Source of the DNA: Enterococcus florum
Lineage (GTDB): Bacteria; Bacillota; Bacilli; Lactobacillales; Enterococcaceae
Assembly (NCBI RefSeq): GCF_004309355.1
Contig: NZ_BJCC01000034.1
Coordinates: forward strand, 62,001-126,000
Length of the DNA: 64,000 nt
Direction of reading: 5' to 3'
Both the position numbers and the translations under genes were made by a program. Position 1 is the first letter of the stretch. Each line of letters begins with the position of its first letter. The notes below the pieces were generated by a model, which had not been told where the DNA came from, did no database searches, and was given only the letters and a program-made list of their open reading frames with translations. Positions 1-8,128 of this stretch are shown here, piece after piece.

Positions 1-998
1 ACAAACGCAAGCTTGCGAAGCTGCTGATTTTACATGGCGATGCTTCTTGGCGAGCTGTCCAGCAGTACTTCCCTGATGTATCAGATTTTGCTGCTACGTT
101 CTGCTATTATGGCGGGCAATGTACTGATGTCGCGGCGGATCATTTTGCCGGTATTGCCCAAGAGAAACAAGCAGAAGCCATTATTGCTGTGGGTGGAGGG
201 AAGGTTGCGGATTTAGCTAAATTGACGGCCTTCCGTCTTCACCTGCCGATCATTATTCTGCCGACATTAGCCGCGACCTGTGCTGCCTACACCCCTTTGA
301 GCGTGGTATACAATGAAGAGGGCGTAATGCTGCGTTACGATATTTTCCACAAGGCAACGGATTTAGTCTTGATCGACCCGGAAATTATTCTGCATTCCCC
401 TTATGAACTGATGGTCGCCGGGATCGGGGACACTTTAGCGAAATGGTATGAGGCCGATGCGGTGATCTCACAGCTGACAGTCAAAGCAATCGAGATCCAA
501 GTCGCTGAATTTGCTGCTAAAAAATGCCGTGACCTGCTGTTGGCCGAAAGCCGGTCCGCCTTGCAGGCAATGAAAAATAAAACCTTGAATCAGGCCTTTA
601 TTGATGTCGTAGAAACGAATATTCTGTTGGCTGGGATGGTCGGCGGGTTTGGAGACGAATACGGTCGGACTTCTGGAGCCCATTCGATCCATGATGCGTT
701 GACCGAGCTTCCGCAAAGCCACCATTTGCTCCATGGCAATAAGGTCGCCTATGGCATATTGGTCCAATTAATGATCGAGGGAAAAACTGAAGAGATCCAC
801 CGTTTGCTGCCTTTTTACCGGGAACTGCAGCTGCCAGCTAGCTTAGAAGAGATGGGATTGAACCTAACAGAAGCAGAGTTTCAAACGGTCGGTGCTCGTG
901 CTGCCGAACCAAATGAAAATATCCATTTTATGAAACAAACGATCACTTCCGAAGTGGTAGTAGCTGCAATGAAGCAATTGGAAAGGCTGAAGGCGTAA
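1..998 (+). CDS. Iron-containing alcohol / glycerol dehydrogenase family protein, 5' end outside window
   Basis: An NAD-dependent polyol or alcohol dehydrogenase of the group III (iron/zinc, GldA-like) family. The frame is open from the first bases of the window (codons in phase with base 3), so the start lies upstream and about 330 residues are visible. The dinucleotide-binding glycine run is seen in IIAVGGGKVADLAK. The three metal ligands expected for GldA-type enzymes are present: Asp in GIGDTLAKW, His in SGAHSIHDAL and His in HLLHGNKVAYG. Substrate cannot be told from sequence; glycerol dehydrogenase is the nearest well-known member, but several enterococcal paralogues have unknown substrates. 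The gene converges on pepX, with one hairpin at 1063-1103 between them. Confidence 0.85.
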   Translation, partial: KRKLAKLLILHGDASWRAVQQYFPDVSDFAATFCYYGGQCTDVAADHFAGIAQEKQAEAIIAVGGGKVADLAKLTAFRLHLPIIILPTLAATCAAYTPLSVVYNEEGVMLRYDIFHKATDLVLIDPEIILHSPYELMVAGIGDTLAKWYEADAVISQLTVKAIEIQVAEFAAKKCRDLLLAESRSALQAMKNKTLNQAFIDVVETNILLAGMVGGFGDEYGRTSGAHSIHDALTELPQSHHLLHGNKVAYGILVQLMIEGKTEEIHRLLPFYRELQLPASLEEMGLNLTEAEFQTVGARAAEPNENIHFMKQTITSEVVVAAMKQLERLKA

Positions 999-1062
999 CA
1001 TGTCGCGCCTAAAACTTCGGGAAGCTCTTGGAATGATCCGGTCCGCCGCCGAATAATTCAGT

Positions 1063-1103
1063 AAAAAATAAGCGGTCACGATCGAAAGATCGTTTCCGCT
1101 TAT
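1063..1103 (-). terminator. Intrinsic terminator of the pepX transcript
   Basis: Arms ATAAGCGG and CCGCTTAT enclose an inner ACGATC-GAAA-GATCGT stem. On the minus strand the hairpin is followed by ATTTTTT. It lies about 180 bases beyond the pepX stop, so the intervening sequence is part of the pepX message. The plus-strand side lacks a U-run. Confidence 0.75.
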
Positions 1104-1161
1104 CCCTTGTTGACGTTATGCGTTTGGTTAAAGCCGTACAGTCACTTCATGTACTAACGCG

Positions 1162-1290
1162 CTAAAAAAGCTTTCCTGTCTTTACGGCGTAGATCGTTAA
1201 TGAGATAAGGATCAACAAAGCGGTCGTTTCCAGTAAAAGATCCGAAACCTTTACGGAATGCTTCGCGGCATCCTTTTCCTTCTTTATCAC
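1162..1290 (-). CDS. Possible small single-pass membrane peptide coupled to pepX (42 aa)
   Basis: A GTG codon overlaps the pepX stop in the arrangement GTGA and sits 7 bases behind an AGGAGG ribosome-binding sequence. The frame runs 42 codons to TAG. It has a basic, charged N-terminus (IKKEKDAAK) and then a hydrophobic stretch (TTALLILISLTIYAV), as in a one-span membrane peptide. I do not recognise a family. The same bases in another frame, the one reached by a +1 slip at the pepX stop, also read as plausible protein ending in LRRKDRKAFLAR, so the coding frame is uncertain (see findings). Confidence 0.35.
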   Translation of the reverse strand: MIKKEKDAAKHSVKVSDLLLETTALLILISLTIYAVKTGKLF

Positions 1291-3689
1291 CTGCAAGCCT
1301 CCTGAGTGAGGGGCACCGTTAGCTGCGATGCCGCTAAGTCGATCGTATACTGAATGTCTTGATTGCCGCGAACCGTTTTTTCAAAATCTGTTCCGAACAC
1401 CGCTACTCCGATCTGACGTCCTGCCGGCAAATGGTAGATCGTTGGATGCAATTCCAATTCGATCTCCACGAATTCTCCAGCCTTCAAGTCATCATTTTTC
1501 CACGGATAGTGGCGATTCTGCAGATTCATATGTCCTCGGGTGATCAGCTTGTGGTCGCTTTCTCCAGCTAATTTCAGTTCCACTAAATTGTCTTCACGCC
1601 AATTGTACCCCAGTTGCAGGCCTTTTAAAACCAATACATCCGGCACTGGCTTCAAACGTTTGGCTGGACCAAAGTCGATCAACTCCACACTCAGCATCCC
1701 CACATCCTGACTCGATGCCACTCTGATTTTTACCGTTGGGCGGCCATTGATAAAGAGCTCGTCAGAAAGCACAGCCGTCTTGGCCAAATAGCGATGGCCG
1801 TCCATTGGACCTGCCTCTTTTACTTCTTTTTCCCAACGCTCGATGTTCTTGGTATAGCTAGTAAATTGTTCATTTGGCAGCTGATCGGAAAAGGTGACTG
1901 TGCCCTCCTGCGCCATTTCAGCCAAACGATCCTCTCCAAAGAAATACGTCTTCTTCTCTTCTCCTTGCCAATCCGTCAATGTCTCCCAAGTTTCTGCCTC
2001 TGTATTTTTTTGATACACGATATCCGGCAGGATTTCCTTGGCGCCATTTTCGATCCCGTACAGCTTATGGCTCAACCAGAGATTCATCATATCCTGAAAG
2101 TCGATCGAAGGCACATTGTTGATGTAAATGTGCTGACCCTGATGCAGGATCAATTTCTTGGCAACAGGAACCTCTTTCAACGCATCCCATAGATCAGCGA
2201 CCTGTCTTGGCTTGACGTTCCAGTCATTCAATCCATGAACCATCACGACGTCACATTGGATATCCTTGATGAACGGCAGATAATTGCGCTCATCCCAAAA
2301 CGTGTTGTAATTGCCTGTCTTGCGGTCCTGCAGCTCGGCCATTTCTTTAAGATAGTTCATGAAAAATTCTTTGCTGTGGAGATAATCCCCAGCATTTTTC
2401 ATTTTACTGAAGGTCTCGATCGCTAACACATCTGCGTCTTCTCCCGGAAATCCGCCGGGTGCGATCACCAACCCGTTGTCCCGATAATACTGGTACCAGT
2501 TAGAGATCGCCGCTTCAGAGATGATCGTTTCCAGCCCTTCCACCTGACGCGTGGCACAAGCCGTTGCCAAAGTTCCTAAATACGATTTTCCTGTCATCGC
2601 CACTTTTTTGTTGCTCCACCACGCTTTGATCCGAACATTGTCTGTTCGATTGGTGAAGGCCCGGCGATTGCCTGCAAGCCATTCAATGTAAGCAACCATT
2701 GCGGTGGTTTGTTCGACTGATCCACAAGTCTGGATGCCGTCCGAGTCTATGGTACCGATACCTGCACCATAGACGACCGCGAACCCGCGCGCCAAGAAAT
2801 AGTCATTCAATGTATGATTGTTTTCCTTAGTAAAGCTTTCCGTTGCATGAGTCGCCTTGCCCTCCACTGGGCGTTCTGGCGGCAGGATTGGTTCGACAGG
2901 CTGATAGCGAATGTCCTCATACGTCATCTCATTTGGTTCTTTTCGTTCCAATGGTACATTGACATCGTAGGTCAGCTCTTCGCCTGCAGGACCATTGACC
3001 CCTTGGCTGTAAGGACTGGCGGTAAACAAGGTTGGTACTTTGATTCCTTGTTCCGTTTCAGCAGGCCGTAAAATTTCCAACTTCAATAGATCGCGTTTGC
3101 CATCTTGATCCGTGTCCAGTGGAGCTTCCACATAGACCACCTCGCGGATTAATTTGGACGTGTCAAACACTGCCTGGGCCTTGCCATTGAAAAAGAAAGG
3201 TTTGCTGACTTCCTTGTCTAAGAAAAATCCCTGGTTTGCCAGCTGATCGATCAGACACAAGCCATTTTTTGTATGTGTGTTCAACAAGGTATACCACGCT
3301 TCGATGATGGTATCTACCTCTGAAAAATCACCATCGACTGTCGGGAGATTAATGGCGCTCAGGCCTTCCTCGAGCTTCGTTGGATCAAAATCGACTCCCG
3401 CCTCAAACTCCAGCAGCTGCAAGGCCACGGTGTAAAAGGTCTCACGGCTGATCGGCTGCTTTACTTGGTAAAAGTCAGCTAGATCCGTCGTTGGATTGGC
3501 TAACAAATTGCCGATTTTAGCTAAAAAACCGGCTTCGTCTTTGACCGTCACAAGGCTTCTGCGTAAAAAATCAAAATAAAGGGCGGTACTGTCGCCCACG
3601 TTTTTGCTAGCTGGATAGCCAATTGCCCGAAGTTCTTTTTTGGCTGTTTTGATGGAAACAGTGATTCGGCCGAACTGGTTGATTTTCAT
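1287..3689 (-). CDS. pepX: Xaa-Pro dipeptidyl-peptidase PepX
   Basis: Serine peptidase of family S15 that removes X-Pro dipeptides from peptide N-termini in the cytoplasm and serves proline-rich peptide use in lactic acid bacteria. The start is the ATG at 3687-3689 (MKINQFGR), preceded by AAAGGAG at 8 bases; an upstream in-frame start would add 11 unsupported residues. The protein is 800 aa, close to family length. The catalytic triad is visible: Ser369 in GKSYLGT, Asp489 in HGLNDWNVKP and His520 in HQGQHIYINN. An N-terminal helical domain precedes the hydrolase core, and a beta-rich C-terminal domain ends in TVPL, as usual. It lies near other peptide-use genes (opp, OPT, pepV) but forms its own transcript. 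Confidence 0.97.
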   Translation of the reverse strand: MKINQFGRITVSIKTAKKELRAIGYPASKNVGDSTALYFDFLRRSLVTVKDEAGFLAKIGNLLANPTTDLADFYQVKQPISRETFYTVALQLLEFEAGVDFDPTKLEEGLSAINLPTVDGDFSEVDTIIEAWYTLLNTHTKNGLCLIDQLANQGFFLDKEVSKPFFFNGKAQAVFDTSKLIREVVYVEAPLDTDQDGKRDLLKLEILRPAETEQGIKVPTLFTASPYSQGVNGPAGEELTYDVNVPLERKEPNEMTYEDIRYQPVEPILPPERPVEGKATHATESFTKENNHTLNDYFLARGFAVVYGAGIGTIDSDGIQTCGSVEQTTAMVAYIEWLAGNRRAFTNRTDNVRIKAWWSNKKVAMTGKSYLGTLATACATRQVEGLETIISEAAISNWYQYYRDNGLVIAPGGFPGEDADVLAIETFSKMKNAGDYLHSKEFFMNYLKEMAELQDRKTGNYNTFWDERNYLPFIKDIQCDVVMVHGLNDWNVKPRQVADLWDALKEVPVAKKLILHQGQHIYINNVPSIDFQDMMNLWLSHKLYGIENGAKEILPDIVYQKNTEAETWETLTDWQGEEKKTYFFGEDRLAEMAQEGTVTFSDQLPNEQFTSYTKNIERWEKEVKEAGPMDGHRYLAKTAVLSDELFINGRPTVKIRVASSQDVGMLSVELIDFGPAKRLKPVPDVLVLKGLQLGYNWREDNLVELKLAGESDHKLITRGHMNLQNRHYPWKNDDLKAGEFVEIELELHPTIYHLPAGRQIGVAVFGTDFEKTVRGNQDIQYTIDLAASQLTVPLTQEACR

Positions 3690-3864
3690 GTAAGTCGCTC
3701 CTTTTATTCCAAAATTTGTCACTTGATTCTACCTTATAGACAGGCATATTTTTAAGAAAAACTACTTGATGGACGATCATCACGAACAATTTCATTATAA
3801 CAAACCCGAGATTAAGTGTTGGTTAGAGTTCAATGAAATCTAGGCTTTGGTCGAGGTGTCTCTA

Positions 3865-3904
3865 AGAAAAAAAGACCATCTGTTTCTTAGAAAAACAGAC
3901 AGTC
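3865..3904 (-). terminator. Intrinsic terminator after the amidohydrolase gene
   Basis: On the minus strand GACTGTCTGTTT pairs with AAACAGATGGTC through two G-U wobbles, followed by a run of seven T. It begins 7 bases after the stop of the gene at 3911. Confidence 0.8.
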
Positions 3905-3910
3905 TCTGAG

Positions 3911-5140
3911 TTATTCTTGGTAAGCTAACTTGTATAAAGATGAAATCAACGCTTCGACGCCTGTCGTCAAGTCTTCCAGCTTCGTAGCTTCTGCTGGATT
4001 GTGGCTGATGCCGTCAATACTTGGGACAAACAGCATAGCGGTAGGAACAAAGGCCGCAAAAATCTGCGAATCGTGACCACCGCCGCTATCCATTAGCTGA
4101 TACGCGATCCCTTTTTCACTGCAGGCCTTTTCCAGCACCCGAACCATCTCGCGATCCATCGGTACTGGAGGCTCATCCATGAAAAGATCCAACTCAATCG
4201 TCAGACCGTTTTCTTCGGCGATCTGCCGCATGTCTTTCTCAAGCTCCTCCCGGAAATTTTTCAATACTTGACCATCCGGATGACGACAATCGATCGAAAA
4301 GGTCACTTGTCCAGGAACGACATTTACCGTATTCGGAGTGACCTCAGCTTGGCCAAAGGTCAAAACCAAAGGTGCTCCAACTTCTCGCGCTTTTTCGATC
4401 CCATGAGTAACGATCTTAGCATAGCCGTATACCGCGTCTTTTCGATAGGCCATCGGAGTGGTTCCCGCATGGTTAGCCTGGCCTTTTAGTGTAATCGTAT
4501 AACAGGTTTGGCCGACAATATTCTTAATAATGCCGATGGGAAGCTGCTGCTGTTCTAAAATCTGTCCTTGTTCAATATGGATCTCGAGAAAGGCTTTGAT
4601 GTCTTTACGAATCGTTTGCGATTTTCGGAAATCGAATCCCGCTTGGTGCATCGCCTCAACAAACGAAACCCCATTCAAATCATGGGTGTGTTCGACATCC
4701 TTGCGTTCTGCCAAGCCCCAGATATTTTTGCTGCCCCAGAAAACATAAGGAAAGCGGCTGCCCTCTTCCTCGGCCATCGACACCACCTCTAAGTTGCGCA
4801 GCGGCTGTCCATACGTCTCCACTAAAAAGCTGATCGCCAGATAAGCAGCGGCTACGCCATATTGTCCATCAAGTGTTCCACCCTGATTGACCGTATCCAC
4901 GTGAGAGCCGGACATGATCGTTTCCTGCGGGTATTTGCTGCCTTCGATTCGACCAAACAGATTGCCTACTTCATCAAAGGAAGCCGTCATCCCTGCTTCT
5001 TCAAATTTTTGTTTCAACCCCTGTTGCGCGGCCTGCCAGTTTTTGTCATACAAGAACCGGCTGACGCCCCCAGCCTCGTCGGCGCCAAAGGAAGACAGCC
5101 AGTCAAGTGTTGCTTGGATTTTTTCTGCTAATGATTGCAT
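3911..5140 (-). CDS. allC: Allantoate amidohydrolase / N-carbamoyl-L-amino acid hydrolase (M20 family)
   Basis: Binuclear-metal amidohydrolase of the hydantoinase/carbamoylase branch of family M20. These enzymes hydrolyse allantoate, ureidoglycolate or N-carbamoyl amino acids, releasing ammonia, often as part of purine or ureide nitrogen use. The 409-residue length fits. Metal-site motifs are seen in order: GSHVDTV (His80, Asp82), TLDGQYG (Asp91), MAEEEGSRF (Glu125/126), EIHIEQG (His188) and GGGHDSQ near the C-terminus. EIHIEQG and GGGHD are characteristic of this branch and not of ordinary M20 dipeptidases. No other allantoin genes are next to it, so carbamoylase activity is equally possible. 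It is a single-gene transcript between two terminators. Confidence 0.85.
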   Translation of the reverse strand: MQSLAEKIQATLDWLSSFGADEAGGVSRFLYDKNWQAAQQGLKQKFEEAGMTASFDEVGNLFGRIEGSKYPQETIMSGSHVDTVNQGGTLDGQYGVAAAYLAISFLVETYGQPLRNLEVVSMAEEEGSRFPYVFWGSKNIWGLAERKDVEHTHDLNGVSFVEAMHQAGFDFRKSQTIRKDIKAFLEIHIEQGQILEQQQLPIGIIKNIVGQTCYTITLKGQANHAGTTPMAYRKDAVYGYAKIVTHGIEKAREVGAPLVLTFGQAEVTPNTVNVVPGQVTFSIDCRHPDGQVLKNFREELEKDMRQIAEENGLTIELDLFMDEPPVPMDREMVRVLEKACSEKGIAYQLMDSGGGHDSQIFAAFVPTAMLFVPSIDGISHNPAEATKLEDLTTGVEALISSLYKLAYQE

Positions 5141-5230
5141 CGTTTATTTCCCTCCATAATTATCCCTTGTTTCTCTACTCCTGATTTTACCTTACTCTAA
5201 GCAACACTGCCATTAAGTTTTGTGGAACGC

Positions 5231-5260
5231 AAAAAACCTAGCAAGAGCTTTCTTACTAGG
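5231..5260 (-). terminator. Intrinsic terminator overlapping the stop of the XRE regulator gene
   Basis: Minus strand: CCTAGTAAG, loop AAAGCT, CTTGCTAGG, then TTTTTT. The first arm contains the TAG stop codon of the regulator gene. Confidence 0.85.
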
Positions 5261-6044
5261 GGTTGTTGGCTGAGCTATTGGGCAAGTTTTCCAAATCTTG
5301 CCGATCATACAACTTGTCTCCATGATCAGAAACACTGGGAAATCCATCGGAAGCTCGAAATTTCTTCAGTTTTTCAACGTTCTCGAGATAAATTGATTTT
5401 CCGATATTCAGATCTGGATCCAAAACATTTTGTTCTCGTTCACTCTTGATCATCAATTTGCTTTTTCGATTGAAACTATACAAATGATGTTCTCCTCGTA
5501 AAAAGATCAGCAGGTTGTCATCATCGCCCCGCCATTTTTCAGCAACGATACTCTTGGGCAGATGAATCAGCCAGCGTTTGCTCTCAAAGTAGATCGTGTA
5601 CTCAACATCCTCCGGAAGCGTAATGACTTCTCCAGTACGTGGGATCGTCACTTGTTTTTCCGGCAGAACTGTTTTAGAGATCTTCGTTACCTCGATATCG
5701 TCTTTAGCAAGTGACACATCGTCGATCCACCAAACTACACCAAAAAAGCCGACGATTCCAACCAACAGCACTCCTACTAATGAAGCGATCAGGACTTTAA
5801 ACCATTTTTTGCGTTTGCTGTCAAAACTCAATTCCTGAACCATCTCTGTGTCTTCACGCAAAAGACTCTCCAACGAAATCTCGAAAAGATCACTTAGCTG
5901 AACGACTTGCTCAAGGTCAGGGTAGCTTTTGCCATTTTCCCACTTCGATATCAGCTGCCGTGTGACGAAAAACTTTTGGGCCAGATCCTCTTGCGTCATA
6001 TTTTTTTCGATACGTTTTTCTTTGATGATTTTACCAATATCCAT
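5256..6044 (-). CDS. Membrane-anchored XRE-family transcriptional regulator
   Basis: Residues 1-65 form a typical Cro/C1 helix-turn-helix (MTQEDLAQKFFVTRQLISKWENGKSYPDL). A basic stretch (KRKKW) and one hydrophobic span follow (about 84-106, VLIASLVGVLLVGIVGFFGVVWW), and then about 155 residues presumably outside the membrane. This DNA-binding plus transmembrane plus sensor layout is common in Firmicutes and suggests a regulator that responds at the membrane, but the signal and target are unknown. The extracellular part resembles nothing I can name. It is a one-gene transcript; the acyltransferase gene at 6270 is divergent and a possible target by position only. Confidence 0.85.
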   Translation of the reverse strand: MDIGKIIKEKRIEKNMTQEDLAQKFFVTRQLISKWENGKSYPDLEQVVQLSDLFEISLESLLREDTEMVQELSFDSKRKKWFKVLIASLVGVLLVGIVGFFGVVWWIDDVSLAKDDIEVTKISKTVLPEKQVTIPRTGEVITLPEDVEYTIYFESKRWLIHLPKSIVAEKWRGDDDNLLIFLRGEHHLYSFNRKSKLMIKSEREQNVLDPDLNIGKSIYLENVEKLKKFRASDGFPSVSDHGDKLYDRQDLENLPNSSANNP

Positions 6045-6269
6045 TCATTCACATGCCCTTTCTGCACTTATTGTAATATATCTCAGCAGAAAGTGACATC
6101 TTTTATTAATAAATCGAGGCCGCAACAGAAGGTAACACGCGTTTTTACAATACTCTATTTGAATGTTAGGTTTTATTGCCTCTTCGTTCTGCGGATGTTT
6201 CAAATTGTTTCTCGTTATTTATTTGCTGCTCTTGCAAACTGAATTTAGATTAAGAACGGAAGTGATAAG

Positions 6270-7313
6270 ATGTCCACCCCCACAAAACTCAAGCAACATT
6301 ATCCACTTTTAGATGCCGCTCAATATTTGGCAGCCTTGTTGGTCATTTTGGTTCATTGCGGTCGATTGGCAGAAAGTGATTTTTGGCATTTTCTTCTCAA
6401 AGCCTATTTAGGCAGAATGGCTGTTCCGCTTTTTCTCATATCCAGCGGTTATTTTTTTCGCCAAAAACAAAAAGAGAACATGGGGTATGCTAGAGCCTAT
6501 TTTTCCAAACAATGCCGTACTTACCTATTCTGGAGTGCGATTTACCTGCCCTATGGTGTTTGGTTTCTTCAAGGGTTGAGCCTGCCAGCGGCTTTTTATC
6601 CATTCGCGGTTCCAGTCGGATTGGGATATTTAGGTTTTTGCTATCATTTGTGGTATTTTCCAGCTTTATTTTTTGGATTGATACTGGTTAATCGATTAAA
6701 AAGACATTATTCTTGGCTGTTCTGCTTTGGTATCTGCTTTCTTTTGTATACCATCGGTTCTATTGAAACCTACAGCGGCTTTCTAACAGACGGCTGGTTA
6801 AAAACAATGTACGAAACATATCAGCGTCTGTTTTTTACTACTCGAAATGGATTGTTTTATACGCCAGTGTTTCTATTGATCGGCTTTTTCATTGCGGATC
6901 ATCCGAAACACCGCTTTTTGCATAAATTCCTTCTAACCAAATTAATCATCAGTTTAGGACTGTTGGCATTAGAGCTGTTTCTAGTTTGTCAAAAAGAAGG
7001 TGACGACAAAAACTTTTTGTTCATGTTGCTGCCGGTCTCCTTGTTTTTGCTGTCCTGGCTGTTGCAGTCAGAAAACTTTCTATCCGTTAATTTGGCGCAT
7101 TTACGTCCTCTCGGACAGCTGATGTTTTTTTTGCATCCGCTCTTTTTAGAAGGCAGCAAAACACTGCTGTACAAATGCGGAATTGTTTCATTTCAAGGTC
7201 TGCCATTATTTTTCCTGACCTTGGCCGCAACACACTTTACCGCAAAGATGATCATACATTTGAAAAAAACAGCAGCTTCCCCTTTCCTGCTTTTAAGGAA
7301 AGAACTTAAATGA
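6270..7313 (+). CDS. Acyltransferase-3 family integral membrane protein
   Basis: A 347-residue polytopic protein with about ten hydrophobic spans. The N-terminus (LLDAAQYLAALLVILVHCGRL) and the following AVPLFLISSGYFF match the acyltransferase-3 (OafA/WecH-like) fold, where the early His acts in transferring acetyl or other acyl groups to cell-surface sugars or lipids. The same fold forms the membrane half of VanT serine racemases, but no racemase domain is attached here. A GGAAG sequence precedes the ATG. It stands alone and divergent from the membrane-bound XRE regulator. The acceptor molecule is unknown. Confidence 0.8.
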   Translation: MSTPTKLKQHYPLLDAAQYLAALLVILVHCGRLAESDFWHFLLKAYLGRMAVPLFLISSGYFFRQKQKENMGYARAYFSKQCRTYLFWSAIYLPYGVWFLQGLSLPAAFYPFAVPVGLGYLGFCYHLWYFPALFFGLILVNRLKRHYSWLFCFGICFLLYTIGSIETYSGFLTDGWLKTMYETYQRLFFTTRNGLFYTPVFLLIGFFIADHPKHRFLHKFLLTKLIISLGLLALELFLVCQKEGDDKNFLFMLLPVSLFLLSWLLQSENFLSVNLAHLRPLGQLMFFLHPLFLEGSKTLLYKCGIVSFQGLPLFFLTLAATHFTAKMIIHLKKTAASPFLLLRKELK

Positions 7314-7411
7314 TTCTATGTACCTATCCATGGATGACACTCCAACGATTCAAAAAATAGGGCAGGATGAATACATTCTATTTCGATCACCTCATTTTTC
7401 TATTCAGACAC

Positions 7412-7457
7412 AAAAATACGGGACAAAGTCACTAAATTCCATGACTTTGTCCCGTAT
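7412..7457 (-). terminator. Long perfect hairpin with minus-strand U-run
   Basis: Arms of 16 bases (ATACGGGACAAAGTCA and its exact complement) around a 10-base loop. On the minus strand it ends in TTTTT, so it would terminate transcription coming from the decayed gene at 7490-7925. This supports a former minus-strand gene there. Confidence 0.75.
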
Positions 7458-7489
7458 CGTTTCTAATTCAATAACGATTTCATAAACCT

Positions 7490-7925
7490 GCGCAGCTTTT
7501 TATTGGCCATTCGTAATGACTAGAGATGGCAGAAACAAAGGAACTGCCAGCGGACTGTCTCTGACCCAAGACTAAACACCTTCAAAAAAACAGTTCCTCA
7601 TTTGTAAAGGGGTCGACCAGAGAAATTACTTTTGATGACTGCTTCGCCATAGAAGGTTTTTTGATGAGCTTCTTAAAAGACCGCATTCACGGCTCCAATG
7701 GTTTTCCAGTTATAGCCTCTTTCAAAAATGGTTTTTCTTTACCAGATTTACTTCGATCCAATGGATCAAGAGCAGCTGCCATTCATAAAACGGATCAGCA
7801 CGTCGTGGCTGTTTTTATATCGTGTCCCTTGTATGCTTCCTTGGCTTTTCCTACCTCAAGAGTAACTTTTTCCTCGTCAGTCTTTATTAGCCGCATTGAC
7901 AAAGTGATCGTTAACTACTAAAAAG
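7490..7925 (-). pseudogene. Decayed minus-strand gene, family not recognised
   Basis: The 815-base gap 7314-8128 has no intact gene. In one minus-strand frame there are protein-like stretches broken by stops: DEEKVTLEVGKAKEAYKGHD, then AALDPLDRSKSGKEKPFLKE, then KVISLVDPFTNEELFF. A strong terminator follows in the right orientation. The plus-strand frame 7661-7921 (86 codons) is probably only its shadow. I cannot assign a family. The remaining bases, 7926-8128, are AT-rich and hold only the tail of the MATE transcript. Confidence 0.4.
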
Positions 7926-8041
7926 CGAATAAAATTGAATAACACCTAAATTTCAATAAGTGGCTAACTTGCACTTGAAATTTAAGTCTGTTTTAAAATG
8001 ACGAAAAAGCACATATTTTGATATTTTTTAGGTCGTGACTA

Positions 8042-8097
8042 AGAAAATAGAAGATCAAAAAACTGAACTTATCAGCCTTTAATCTCCTATTTTTCTC
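8042..8097 (-). terminator. Weak terminator-like inverted repeat behind the MATE gene
   Basis: AGAAAATAGAAGATCAAA (8042-8059) is nearly complementary to TTTAATCTCCTATTTTTCT (8078-8096) around a loop of about 18 bases. The repeat is imperfect and the minus-strand U-run is weak. It is the only candidate end for the MATE transcript. Confidence 0.3.
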
Positions 8098-8128
8098 AAA
8101 GTTTGATACTTGTTCAGTTGTTGAGCTG

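Noticed and set aside
6270-7313. Membrane half of a VanT-type serine racemase
   Set aside because: The acyltransferase-3 fold is shared, but no racemase domain follows and no van genes are nearby.
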